Counted from the first letter of the stretch, positions 21,666 to 33,186 are shown. The stretch is DNA of 64,000 nucleotides from Euphorbia lathyris (GCF_963576675.1 NC_088917.1:73456610-73520609), one strand, 5' to 3'. Numbers and translations are program-made. Notes: generated by a model from the letters alone, not told the origin.

Positions 21666-23590
21666 TAGTATGTATGCATGATTTCATATGCATGATTCGT
21701 GATGTGTGCGTTTATTTATTTACGATTATAAGATAAGAAGAACAAACGTTAGTTCTATTTACATGTATCACAACATCTCTCTTCCACCCTTATTCCTCCA
21801 CACACTCGTTGGTCCAGGTCTCTTTCCTAGGATTTTGGTTTTTTGGCTCACATTGCGGTCCCGGGGACGCGTGATGCCGTCGATTATTGCGGAAAAATAA
21901 ATCATTCATCAGACAATACAGTTCGTTTTGACGTATCAACGTTCAGTGACTCAGAAATCGACCAGGTTGGATTGTCCTTTCGGAATAACTCGTCTTTCGT
22001 CCTTTCGTGAGACGCATTAATTCGGGTTTTGACTCCCTTTGAGCGCATCTCAGTTTTTAGACGTGGTTCGAGTTATTCTTCTAGTCCAATCGTTCGTTAT
22101 TGTCAATGACTCGTTCCCTTTTATTCGCGTGGGTTCATGTCTCGATTTTTGGATTACAACGGGATCTTTTGGATCCATCGAGAGAAGTAACCACGTGTTT
22201 ATTTAGTGATGGAATCACTTTTGGATTTTATTTTAGGGAACGGACTCATCGCGTAACGCGTTTGTTCCTAGCGTCGAGGATCCGTTTGCTCATTTTAGCT
22301 ACGTGAAAAAAGACGGCGAGTCTTATTTTGAGCGCACGGTAACCTTTCGGCTAGCAACAGTTCGTTGTTTTTCCCAATCCACGGGATATATCATCTTAGT
22401 GTGGTTATAGAAAATCAACGTTTCGTTGAATCGCGTGTTTGTTCGAAGCGAGGATATCACCGTTTTCTTTCCTTTAGGCGCGAATTTAAGCAAACACGTA
22501 TATCGGGCCATATTTCTTGCAGTTTTGGTAACGGTCGAAATGATCGAGTCGTTAGTCAAAACTCGCAGTCTCGTCCATATGGCACAATTATATGGTTTGG
22601 CTTAATTCGGCTTCGAGATTTTAAACGGGGTATACTCTCGTCCGAGGCATGTATTCAACGACATTGGTTTATTTTCTTTAACTACTCGCGGGATTAACAT
22701 ATATCGTAGATTCAGAATGATTTTGGTCGATTAGTTCATTTTTCTTTTCTTTATTTTCTTAGTCATCTGTACGGGCACATCCATTTCTCTTAAGAACGAC
22801 ACGAGGCATAACGTAAAAGCTCGTCTTTCATTCGGAAGGGACGGGCTACTTGTGCGAAACTTTTCACGTTACGACAGGGTCGTTCGAAACAGAAATGTTA
22901 TTCGTTTTCGTTTCGTCATGATCTCGTTTTATCCTAACTTATTTAAAGAATGTGAATAACGGCTACCGTTAATATAGTCTTTTGTATCGAAATGTAACTA
23001 TCCTTAACACCGAACCGATTCATACTAATACGTGCTTACGTCATAATGTATTTCCTGAACATGTGCCTTCGTCGGGACACCAAAAGGGACAAGGCGGGTC
23101 GCACATGTTCATTCATATGAGATGACTAAGTCGTCTTTAGTTCAAATCGTTTCGATGTTTTAGGGTAATTAGTATGTCGATTCATGAGTATATATTAACG
23201 CATCGTCTCATTTTCTTTATATAATTTAGGATTAGACACGTATCATGGCGGTTTGAAAACACGAACTGATTCATTTATCACATCAAAAATAGTAACGGGT
23301 AATCCTATGGAAACTTCTAAGGCTACTATATGCTGACACGGCTGACCGCGGGACCTCACAGGACCGCACAGATTCGCCCCTAACGAATGGATGGGGACCC
23401 TCTAGCGCCTTACTGTAAGGGGGAACTTACGCTAGCCTCTTTCGAGCGACGAATGGACTCTCGCTAGAGGTTTCGCGGAAATTACCCAAAGGGTTTGCAA
23501 TAATGCTCGTGAATGCATACGAAAAGAAGTAAAACGATCCGTCCCCGTTAAGGGCTTAGTGCATGCCTTCCGGAATCAAATTTCTCGCTT
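21666..23590 (-). other. 5' untranslated leader of the Ogre/Tat-like element
   Basis: About 1.9 kb between the PBS and the gag start with no long ORF on the sense strand. Classical Ogre elements carry an extra ORF1 here; none is recognisable in this copy. Short plus-strand open frames look random. Confidence 0.6.
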
Positions 23591-23607
23591 CCCCAGCAGA
23601 GTCGCCA
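23591..23607 (-). other. Primer-binding site (tRNA-Arg type)
   Basis: On the minus strand TGGCGACTCTGCTGGGG begins two bases after the 5' LTR. Its complement ends ..GAGUCGCCA, which fits the acceptor end of plant tRNA-Arg species beginning GACUC. Ogre elements are reported to use tRNA-Arg. Confidence 0.8.
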
Positions 23608-23609
23608 CT

Positions 23610-26583
23610 TGTTAGACGAGGTGCCGCGGGCTAATCTCCCGGGCGGACCGGGGGGTGGACAACCTCATGACGACGTAAGCGGTGATTGGCGCCGAAAGCA
23701 ACCAATCGCGGAATCAAGCTGCTCGGCAGGACCGGAGCTCGGAGATATGGAAGAGTCGCCACCCACGAATGGGAAAATGAACACCGATCCCTTGCGGGAG
23801 ACCGGTGTGGGTTCGGGAAACTTAGGTACGAGCCGAGAAGGCTAGCTCCTTTCCGGAGAAAGGCTACTAGGCACCCCGACATCGCCCGGTTATGAACCAC
23901 CGGCCTCCTACTCAGCATGTTAGGCGATAACGGACTAATCGTATACTTCTTTAAGTTTAAAATTCATTTGAAACCCTTTTCTTTCTCTTTTTGGAAACCG
24001 TTTTGAGCATATGATATTGAAAAGCCACATCAGTAAAGAATCACCCATTTATGTTTATACATACACAGAGAGGGGGAAGAAAGAAGTGATTTATTTACAA
24101 CCGTATTTAAATGTTATGTTGTGTGTCTATTCTACATTAACTTATTTCCCCAAAACGATGTTTATTACATGGTTCGCGCCTTAATCGCCGTTGGAACGAT
24201 TGAGGTGCGTTTTAAAGCCCCGTTGGATGAAGTTTACCCGAATCGCCGTTGGAACGACTCGAGTATTTGAAGACGTTTGTGATAAAAACCTTTTAACGAG
24301 AAAACGTGCTTAAACATACAAGTCAATTTTATTTTGTACAAATTCTTTAAGAAAGTGATTCGAAAATTCTATTATTCACAACGAAAACGATTTTAATTAC
24401 AATAATCCTTTAATCCGCCTTTGGAACGGACTAAGGTTTTAAAACGTGGTGTTTTGAAGACGGTTTGAAATGCTAACAAAAACGACTCTATTTATTCACA
24501 TTAGGAAACTCCAAAAATTCATTAGTTTAAATAATTCAATTGAAAACTCTCTTTTTTGTGATTTATTTTCCCCACTTATTTAATGGACTCTCTAATTGTT
24601 ATACTTACAACAATAAACTTATTTAAACTAATATTCACACTCAAATAAAGCCTTCTTGGAACATGGACCCATGAATGGGCTAAAAGAATAAAGAAAATAG
24701 TTTAGACATATATATATATATACATTTAAATCAAAAAGGAGAAGATAAGAAAATAAGAGTTAATAAAAGGAAACTATATAATACATATATGAAAATGCTA
24801 GATAAAATACATTTATACTTTAAAAATGCTAAAACAATAAGTAAATCTTATGGATAAGAAAATAATATTTACCCAAAAATAACTTCCTTCAATAATTAAC
24901 GAAATAACCCAAATGTTCCTAAAACTATACATATATATATACATAATTAATATAGTTTAAATACCAAAAATGACATATACTAATATCCATCCATTGTTTC
25001 TCAAAATATCAAATAACTAATATTTAAACATAGCCTAAGTTAATAAAAAGGAAATACGTATATATATATTTATACTTATATTGTAAAATAAAATAAAAAT
25101 GATATACCAATATTCTAAAATAAATATATATACTAAAATTCTTTAATAATTTGAAAAGAATATGTTACGTAATTATATATATATATACTAAGGATTAAAA
25201 GTCTAAAAGTTAAGAAAAAGGGACCGAAATGACATTTTTTACATTTTGGCAGATTTACCGACGGAAAATCCGTCGGTAAACAACCTTTAGTGACAGAAAT
25301 AGCAAATTACAGCAGCACTCCAACATTTTCCAGATTTATTCAAAAGCATTAAATTAAATCTAATTCAATCGTTTTGGACTTCTGAACTACCAAAGATGGA
25401 TCATAGTCGAAAACGGAAGTTCCTAAAACGATGTTTTTATTTTAAAACGTTATTTGGAAAACTCTTTTAAATCAAAAACTTATAATTACAAAATTTTCGA
25501 TACCCGAACTACCTTTTTATCGGATCACGGTTCGTATGGGGATATCCAAAACGAGGTTTTTATTTTAAAACAAAACCGAATTTTATTTAACACGAAACCA
25601 AAATTAAATAAATACGCTAACTAAATAAAACATGACAAAATAAATAAATGACTAAAGGAATAAAAACTATAGCATAAAAAAAATAAATAGAAGGAGAGAA
25701 ATAAATTAAATAAAATAAAGAGTCTTGTCCTCGGATAATACCTTTGATTCGGTATCTGACAGTCGAAGCCGATTGATTCCACGAACCGCGAGCTCCCGAT
25801 TTTAATAAAAATTTAGTAAAAATTGAACTTAGGAAATTTGGAATTTTTGAGGAAAAAAATATTTTTCTCAAAAAAAATCCACTCTCTCTCTCTCTAAAAA
25901 TGTTTAGAGTGAGAAAGTTTTCCTCCCAAAAAAGGCCTCCTCTTCACCTTGGGATCCATGCCCTTATATAGGGAAACGGATCCCGGAACAATGGGCGAAG
26001 CCCAAAAAAAATTGGGCGTCGCCCATTGTGGTTGGGCGGCCGCCCAACCTAGTGTTGGACTACCGCCCAACGACGTTGGGCGAGCCCCCAACGCGAGGTT
26101 AGGCGCCCGCGCCCAACCCTCGTCGGGCGTCCGCCCGACGCGTTGGGCGTTCGCCCGACGTGGTTGGGTGCCCGTCCGGCGACCCTCGGGGCGTGCCCCG
26201 CGCTGTCGGACGCGTGCACTCCGTGGCCACCGAGCGCGCGTTCCGCGCAGCTAGACGCTCGCACGTCGCGGCCGCCGAACGCGCGCCTCGCGCTGCCAGG
26301 ACGTGTGCTCAACGGCCCACGAGGGCGCGCACCGCCAGCGGTCCCAGGCATTGCTCGGGCGTCGAGAGCGTGCCACTCGCGGTGCGTCCGACGGACGCCA
26401 CGCGCGTCAAGCGGGCGTTCGACCATCGTCGTCCGCGTGCGGGATGCCGTTGCGTGCCCGCGCCGTGCCGTTAATTTTCCTCAGCTTATTATTCTTTATA
26501 TATTTTTCAAAACTTCCGGAATCAATCGCTTCGACCGTCTTGTTTCAGGTTTTCGTCACAGGTCCTCCGACTCGGTGTCTACA
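23610..26583 (-). repeat. 5' LTR of the Ogre/Tat-like element (2974 bp)
   Basis: Direct repeat of 5809-8802. In the first ~1.1 kb only about four differences are visible. More occur further on, with indels in (TA)n and in the GC-rich segment. The promoter TATA is at 25964-25973 (minus strand), with the hairpin cluster immediately upstream in the element's orientation (25989-26470). Confidence 0.93.
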
Positions 26584-26954
26584 GAAGTATTCCTCAACCC
26601 TGGTACGCCCCGCGTAACCTGATTCACGTGCCGCGTGATTGTGTCTCTGGGCTTGGTGGCTCTCGTTGGGCATTCACACGCATGGCGTCCCCGGCAGTAC
26701 GCCCCACGTTCTTTACCTCTTGGACGGAACTCTCTTCGAAGCCCGGTTCCACGCTCCGCGCCTCGGAGGGCACGCCCCGCGTATATGACCCGCTGGGCCG
26801 TTCCCCCGATGTTGGATTCTTCACGCTCCGCGGCCCCTTACGTGCGCTACGCGTGCTCGGCTTTTCGCCCTTGATCTCATCTCCCTCGGCTAATTCTCTC
26901 CGGGTCTCGTCTTTTGGTTCCGAGTCCGCATCCGAGGGATGGATGCCCTCATCA
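26584..26954 (-). mobile_element. Second, partial internal segment of the pol-less element
   Basis: Continues 5788-5808 after the nested insertion and matches 2805-3205, the protease-distal tail with PSEAR repeats and the KDETRRELA region. One of the tandem GVPSEAR repeats of the first copy is missing here. It stops at ..ccctcatca (26954), followed by ttccc (26955-26959), where the first copy continues as atactcccc. It is read from the minus strand and has no gene function of its own. Confidence 0.8.
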
Positions 26955-27001
26955 TTCCCTTTACATGATTTAATTACACTCCACCTAAACAAGACCTATA
27001 G

Positions 27002-27416
27002 ACATTAAAAATAAAATAGCTCTATCGATCTAACATTAACTATATTTTTACACCTGGTTCTACTTTTCACATCAAGTTTTTATTTTTTTTAAGTTTTTGG
27101 TTTGTTTTCAATAAGGAATTATTTTGAATAGAAAAACATTAATCAAATAATCGTGTATTTAGAATATTATTGTCTTAAATTAATCCGGACCTTATTTATA
27201 AGTTTATCTATTCTCATGAAACTTGTATGAAGCATATTCAATTTTAAAAAAGATTCCAAATTTTCAGATTAATTTTTTTATTAGTTACGTGAAAAATCGG
27301 AATTATGATGCGATTCTTTACTATGTTTATACGCGATTCAAAATTTTAAAAAGATAATATTAAAATATTTTTGTTACTTTTTGAAGCAAAATATTTTTGT
27401 TATTATCCATCCTAAA

Positions 27417-27473
<57 letters not shown>

Positions 27474-27640
27474 CTAACTTGGTGGTAGATGATAAAATAC
27501 AGATGAACATTAATGAGTTAGTTCAATTTTGAGACATCATTTAACAAAACTGTCTCATCAATCATGATTGTGGTTACGTGGAATCAATACGTGTCAAAAA
27601 ATGCATGTACATATATAAATAAAAAATAATAATAATAAGA
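27002..27640. repeat. AT-rich spacer with (ATT)n microsatellite
   Basis: No gene is visible. A pure ATT trinucleotide run of about 18 units fills 27418-27473. Confidence 0.9.
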
Positions 27641-28484
27641 TTGATGTGGAATAATCTAATTGAGCCGCTGCGATCCTTCGAGTGCATGAAATAAGACAGA
27701 AAAGAGATTAAAGATGGCGGGAAATCTAGGCCTCCGCTTGGATGCTTACGTGAGAGAATGATACTAAAAATATGCAGTTTAGGTGAGTAAGAAGAATGAA
27801 TTAAGTACCTCTTAGTATACTGTACCTTTTATTTATAGGAGGATTAAGTTGTTTGTCATAAATGAGAATCGAGGTCCATATGGTAGCCCAATCAATGTTG
27901 TTAACCTTAAATGGCTTTGACGGCTGCAATTGTGATTCTGTAAATCAAGGCGTCAGACTTGGGTGGAATGTGCATGACCTTGAAGTCTTTATTGACTAGT
28001 CCACGTGACTTTGGCGATTACAGTTGACAACGTGGATACCTTATTGGGCCCTTGTGTGATATTAGAGGTCCCTCCACCAAAAGTTTCAGACTGAAGTTCT
28101 TTAACGCTTCGTTGCAGTGGATAACTAAAGGTTGAATTTCTTAGTTTGGACTTCGGCCTCTGCTGAACCGAAGTTATTCTTCGGTTGAACTTTCAAACTA
28201 AAAAATTTATGTTGACTTGTTTTCGCGTGCCTTTTGGCTTAAGAGAAAAGTATGTGAAAACGTGAGATAATGGTATTAATTGTTGACAAACCACGTGAAA
28301 TTGAAACGTGACGTCATTCTTTCTACATTTACGACCATCGTTCTGAATTCCTGACATGTGTTATTTCAGTTTGCATTTTCACTTTAATCGGTGTTATTAA
28401 TGAGTGCACTTCTACTCTGGTTTCGACCTTTCAGTTACTTCGAAACATCTTTATTACGTTGAGTTGCCATCTTCTTTCAGAACC

Positions 28485-29385
28485 CTATAAAAAGAGGAGA
28501 CTATCTTTTAGAGGATTTTGCTGCTTTCTTCCTCATCCTTCAAGTTTCTTCAAAACTCAGTAAGTTTTTCCTTTCCCTTTTCTCTCCATTTATTTCCTTT
28601 ATTATATGGAATGATTGCGACGTAAGAATTCTAAGAAATCCCTTTCCTTTGAAAGTCTCAAACACTCAAACCCTTTCATGAACATTCAAAATACGATTAT
28701 GTTGCCTCAAAAGTTAAAATTTGTCAATGATGCTGAACAATTGAAGGATATAAAGAAGTTTGATTATTCTAAACATACAAATCCATAAGTTTATGAGCAA
28801 CCCTCGACCTTAACCTTAAAAGAGTTTATAGGCATTGTAGCTTCATATCATGAGATGGATAAACTGGAGGCTAGTATGCGTATTGAGGAACAGAAGGCGT
28901 ATATGGGCCCTCCAAGATATCTAGGGGTATTTACCTAACTGCTGAAATAATGGGTAAGATTTTCCCTATAGGGATGATCAATATGTTAAACGAGTTCAAT
29001 CTCCATTCCTACCAGATTTCACTAAATGACTGGGTGGAACTTTTTATCTTTTCCAAGATTCGCGAAGATCTAGAAATTAACTTGATCAGACCCCTGTTTT
29101 ATTCATGTTGAAAATTAATAAAGAAGGTTCCGTACGGCATGACATATTGGCAGATGAAAGTGCTTCGAAAGGCGTTTTTGACTAGTGAGATGCAAAGTGT
29201 CCAGGACTTTAAGCTGGACTAGTTTTTGTTGAAGGGTATCCTCACAATTCCAAATGGCATTTATATTGACAACTTCCCCTTTAAAACTACTTAGAATAAA
29301 GATCCTTGTAATCCGGACATATGGAAGTATGATTAGGAGGTGTTTGAAGAGGAAGGCAATCATGGGCCACGTGTAATATGATTAA
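28485..29385 (+). pseudogene. Degenerate TE-like gene of unknown family
   Basis: A TATA-like box (ccctataaaaag, 28484-28495) precedes a CT-rich leader and a remnant reading frame. An ATG at 28699 opens a frame with a stop at ~28786. A frameshift near 28925 leads to a second stretch up to ~29385 (motifs such as FPIGMINMLNEF and SLNDWVELFIF) broken by about five stops. The pattern 'aliphatic x(n) NEF..L...Q.S.NDWVEL' faintly resembles the N-terminal domain of plant 'putative gypsy-type transposon' proteins, but the match is by impression only. It is not an intact gene. Confidence 0.4.
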
Positions 29386-29655
29386 TTGTGCGATATCAAA
29401 GATATATCTTATGTTTTGCAGGTGTTAGGAAATAAACCTTAAAAATCCCAAATATTTTGTTGAGCTCAAAGACATTTAATCCCCAAATCACTTATTCTAA
29501 AATCACAGAATGCGTAAAATTCTAGCATTTTGAACCAACATATACGCAACTAGCACATACTATGTAAGCAAAATATTTAAAATTTTAATGAGAATTTCAA
29601 CTAACTATACCATTAAAATAGGAAGTCATTTCTTTTTGACAGCAAAGAAGAAATC

Positions 29656-30756
29656 TTATTCCATATCAGATAATAACGCACTACAAATAAAATCCGGAGG
29701 GGTATGTTTCCATACCCTGTTGTCAGTCACGGAATTCGAAGCTCTTGCTAACAAGTGAGCTATCGTATTCGCTGACCTCCTAATAAATGAAAAAGATAAC
29801 ACATTAAGCCCTTTAATCATGGCTTTACAGTCGTCAACAATGATGCCAAATGGGGAAACTAACTCGGTGGTTCCGTTTATTGCCAAAGCCAGGAGCTGAG
29901 AATCCGTCTCCATGTGAACACCGACCATATTTTCCTTTTTTAACCAGCTAAGAGCTTCCCGACAGCTCATACTTTCTGCTAACAGGGGGTCTTGACAGAA
30001 GCCTAATATACCATTTCTGGCTGCTATGAATTCAGCTCTATGGTTTCGAAGTATAAAACCAAAACCCACCCTCCCTGTTTCCGTAAACAAAGCTGCGTCG
30101 ATATTCAGTTTTAAACGACCTTCTACCGGGCAGGCCCAAGTTGAACGCAGCGAAGATGACTCTCTCGTATCTGTCACTTTTTGGGCTTCTTGCCACATGG
30201 CTAAAAAAGATTTGGCGCTGCACATTGTGATGGCCGGCGGCTGTCGTTTGCCTTCCCAGAGAACAATGTTGCGGTCGTTCCATATAGCCCAACTCAAAAT
30301 GGCAGCCAATTCAAGTGAACTATTGTCAAGATTGTTTTTAATATAAATCCAGAATTCAGCCAAGTTGTTTACTCTCCTGCTCAGATCACCAATATGTGTT
30401 AAAATCCATACCTGTCGTGCTTCTGGACACGATATCAATGCATGAAAGATGGTTTCGTTCTCTTGGCTACAACGCGGACACAGAGTAGTGGTATCAACCC
30501 GTTTTTTCGCCAGTTCAGATCGAGATGGTAAACAACGAGCTGTTGCTCTCCAAACCAGATGACGAACCTTAGGCGGGATGTGGATCTTCCATATTTTACC
30601 CCAGACTTCACCTAGAGCATCCTCCTCAGTTTCTGATGGTTGAAATTGAAGGTGTCTGTAACCACTTCTAACCGAATAGATTCCATTTCTTTCCAATTTC
30701 CATGTCCACCTGTCACGAATTTCCCTCCGGCTCAGTTGTATTTTTGTGATTAGCAT
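29656..30756 (-). CDS. LINE B ORF2 C-terminal part: zf-RVT and RNase H
   Basis: 366 open codons. Residues 15-120 are the RT zinc-binding region (WTWKLERNGIYSVRSGYR, then CPRCSQENETIFHALISCPEA). Residues 215-340 form the RNase H fold (LNIDAALF, AESMSCREAL, METDSQ). It lies downstream of the RT fragments and shares their polyprotein. The first methionine is arbitrary; the frame opens further upstream. Confidence 0.85.
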   Translation of the reverse strand: MLITKIQLSRREIRDRWTWKLERNGIYSVRSGYRHLQFQPSETEEDALGEVWGKIWKIHIPPKVRHLVWRATARCLPSRSELAKKRVDTTTLCPRCSQENETIFHALISCPEARQVWILTHIGDLSRRVNNLAEFWIYIKNNLDNSSLELAAILSWAIWNDRNIVLWEGKRQPPAITMCSAKSFLAMWQEAQKVTDTRESSSLRSTWACPVEGRLKLNIDAALFTETGRVGFGFILRNHRAEFIAARNGILGFCQDPLLAESMSCREALSWLKKENMVGVHMETDSQLLALAINGTTELVSPFGIIVDDCKAMIKGLNVLSFSFIRRSANTIAHLLARASNSVTDNRVWKHTPPDFICSALLSDME

Positions 30757-30819
30757 TCTGTCCCTTGCGGAAAATAACTCTTGTAATTTCCTATAATCCC
30801 AAGTCCCTTGCAGGCTTTC

Positions 30820-32155
30820 TCAGAGAGTTGCTACCGTATCTTCTTCTCGTCCTGGAGGTGCAATGCTGTCCACAAAAGGGTTAATATCATCGGGCAACCA
30901 GGGGTCTGTCCAAATGTTTACTTCTGATCCCGACCCAATTAATAATCGGCTTTGTGACTTTAGTAAGGGAAGGCCAGCCATAATACTCCTCCATATATAG
31001 CTTGGGTTCGATTTAATTTCAGCCTCTAGGATGGTGGACTGAGGGAAATATCGAGCTTTATAGATTCTTGCAACAAGAGAGGTTGGGTTGACCAGCATAC
31101 GCCATGCCTGTTTTGCCAAAAATGCAATATTAAAATTGTGAAAGTTCTTAAAACCCATACCTCCTAGTTGTTTCGGTTTACATAACTTCTCCCAAGATTT
31201 TCAATGTATCTTTTGTCCTTGTCCATCCTCCGATCCCCACCAGAAGGAGTTAATCAGTTTTTCAAGGTCTTCACAAAGTGTTATAGGAATTAGGAACATG
31301 CTCATAACATATGATGGGAGAGATTGTAGAATAGATTTGATAAGTATTTCCTTCCCTGCTTTTGATAGAAATCTGTTCTTCCAGCTACTTATTCTCTTTC
31401 TGATCATCGATTCAATATACTCGAACACCTCTCTTCTGTTTCTTCCGATAAATGATGGTAGGCCTAGGTACTTACCCGGGCTGATTACTACTTCCACTTC
31501 CAGGTTGGCTCCAACACTCGTCTTTACTGTTGTTGACACATTTTTGCTGAAGTGAAGAGTAGATTTATTAAGATTAATTTTCTGCCCGTACGCTTCCTCG
31601 TATTGTTTGAGGCATTGTCGAATTTCTTCGCTTTCTTCTATTGTAGCCCTGAAAAACAAGTAGCTATCGTCAGTAAAAAAATAGATGAGTTATTGCCGGA
31701 GCTTGTGGTGCTATCGAACAGTCGTGGATTTTTCCTCTTGTTTCTAGTGCGGATAAAGCAGCTGACAGGCCTTCTGCGCATATTAGGAAAAGGTATGGTG
31801 AAATGGGGTCGCCTTGTCTTAGGCCTCTCTGTGGAATGATAGGTCCAATCTCATGTGGCCCGTTGATGATATTATATCTTGCCTTAGTAACACATTGCAT
31901 TATTAGTTGGACCCATGATGGAGAGAAATCCAATTTGAGCATCATCTTCTCGAGAAAATTCCATTCTACCCTGTCGTAGGCTTTTGCCATGTCTAACTTT
32001 AGCGCTGCATATCCTGTCTTCCCTTGAGTTTTCCTATTAAGGTAGTGATTTACCTCAAAAGCAAGCATTGCATTGTCTGTGATCAATCTTCTTGGTATAA
32101 AGGCACTCTGCTGTTCTGAGATGATGCTAGATAGTACTGTCTTGAGCCTATTTGC
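30820..32155 (-). pseudogene. LINE B reverse transcriptase, frameshifted
   Basis: The segment at 32155-31670 carries RT motifs LDMAKAYDR and RGLRQGDPISPYLF and breaks right at the catalytic box. A seven-T run at about 31675-31681 shifts the frame at the FxDD position and gives an immediate stop. The next fragment (31659-31201) has the RT thumb (GKYLGLPS, FLSKAGKEILIKSI). The last (31158-30820) has the GFKNFHNFNIAFLAKQAWRM connection region. The enzyme cannot be made from this copy. Confidence 0.85.
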
Positions 32156-32466
32156 ATAGGAAGTCATTTCTAAAATGCCAAAAAGGCCAAAATTTTCTAA
32201 AATAACATACAACTAAAACTATACTCCTAAAATACAGCACACTTAAAAATGGACTAATCCCTTATTTAGGGTAATAAAAAAAATTATCCTATTAGATCTG
32301 GTTAGGAAGGACTATCTCCCAACTAGGATTAAAAATATATATATTTTGCAATTTAATTACCCATCAACGCGGACATTGTTGACATGAATCCAACAAAAGG
32401 TATTCTTGTCAACTACTGTCACTGTCCAAAATTTTATATAATAATTTTTAATTTTTTTATAATATT

Positions 32467-33186
32467 TTTTTTTGGTAGAAACAGGAAAAGAAAAACAAAC
32501 AAAAAACAGACTACCTCGGGATCAACCTAGGGAGGCTGACCCCAATCCTATCTTCAAACAGAAGAGACGAGAGAAAGATGGGAGGAACAGATAGAGTAGA
32601 AACACCTAACATCCCCTCATGCCCAGCTGCCGTCAGGCGATCCGCAACCCGGTTCTGTTCCCTATAGATGTGGTTGAAACTTAAGAACTCAAAGGAAGGG
32701 TGAAGTCTTAAAATGGCTTTAATAAGATTTTGGCTGTTAAAACAAATAGCCTGATTATCTGAAATCCTGTTGATCGCCTCTAAGTTATCAGATTCCACAG
32801 ATAACCTCCTAACACCCAGGTTAATAGCAAGCTTGATACCTGAGAGAATACCCCAAAGTTTTGCCGAAAAGGAGGAGCCCATCCCCAGGTTATGGGTGAA
32901 ACCAGCCAGCCAGGCGCCACCCGCATCACGAAGAACTCCACCGGCAGCAATTTTGCCATTGCTGAGGCAGGAGCCATCCGTATTCAGCTTCACAACCCCT
33001 TCTCTAGGTTTGCTCCAACCAACAAGATGGACCTCTCTTTTCTGGGTAGAATTGACCAGGGGATTCCCTTTGAAGCTCTCAGTAATAATAGAGAGTTTTT
33101 TCGAGAAAAAATCAAGTAAATCAGGAATAAGGACAGTTTTATCAGCAAAGATCTCATCGTTCCTCCACTTCCAAATCTGGTGACAG
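32467..33186 (-). mobile_element. LINE, 5'-truncated copy D, with 17-bp target duplication
   Basis: Flanked by an exact 17-bp repeat aatttttttataatatt at 32450-32466 and 33187-33203. The poly(A) is on the left as a T-run. It holds only the RNase H end of ORF2 (160 open codons, 32993-32511: LNTDGSC, SAKLWGIL, VESDN, REQNRVADRL) plus the 3' UTR. Same family as the copies at 1-1264 and 40623-43548. Glu to Lys in SAKLWG would remove a catalytic acid. Confidence 0.93.

Larger units (their letters stand above)
5809..26583 (-). mobile_element. Ogre/Tat-type Ty3/gypsy retrotransposon, complete, 20.8 kb
   Basis: A full-length element. The LTRs are at 5809-8802 (3') and 23610-26583 (5'), both TG...CA. 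The target duplication gaagt is at 5804-5808 and 26584-26588, and the uninterrupted target can be read at about 2806-2830 in the first copy of the host element. On the minus strand it has a tRNA-Arg-type PBS, a ~1.9-kb leader, gag-pro, pol with two RNase H domains, a long region with an antisense gene and tandem arrays, and a PPT. Large size, multi-kb LTRs, the second (archaeal-type) RNase H, a G-patch between protease and RT, and an extra antisense ORF before the 3' LTR all point to the Tat/Ogre lineage. The LTRs are nearly identical outside a GC-rich U3 segment and a (TA)n tract, so it is the youngest part of this nest. Confidence 0.93.
2430..26954 (-). mobile_element. Pol-less gag-protease LTR retrotransposon, composite and interrupted (TR-GAG-like)
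   Basis: On the minus strand the order is: a partial internal 3' segment (26954-26584 plus 5808-5788), an LTR (5787-5425), a PBS, gag-protease (5374-2792), then an LTR (2791-2430). No reverse transcriptase, RNase H or integrase is present. The protease tail runs straight into the 3' LTR. The internal-to-LTR junction is the same in both units (agaagaacttgg next to cctaaca), so the pol deletion predates the duplication. The whole is flanked by ttccc (2425-2429, 26955-26959) and has TG and CA at its outer ends, though the right end is internal sequence and not an LTR. Published TR-GAG elements are LTR elements with gag and no pol; this resembles them. Copy 2 is split by the large element at 5809-26583. 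Confidence 0.75.
29634..32155 (-). mobile_element. LINE (L1-type), 5'-truncated copy B, with 16-bp target duplication
   Basis: Flanked by an exact direct repeat ataggaagtcatttct at 29618-29633 and 32156-32171. The 3' end is on the left (minus strand ...TGTCAAAA), and the 5' truncation lies inside the RT domain. It encodes RT, zinc-binding and RNase H regions in several frames. It belongs to a different subfamily from copies A, C and D: RNase H motif NIDAALF and zinc region CPRCSQENETIFHALISC. Confidence 0.93.
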
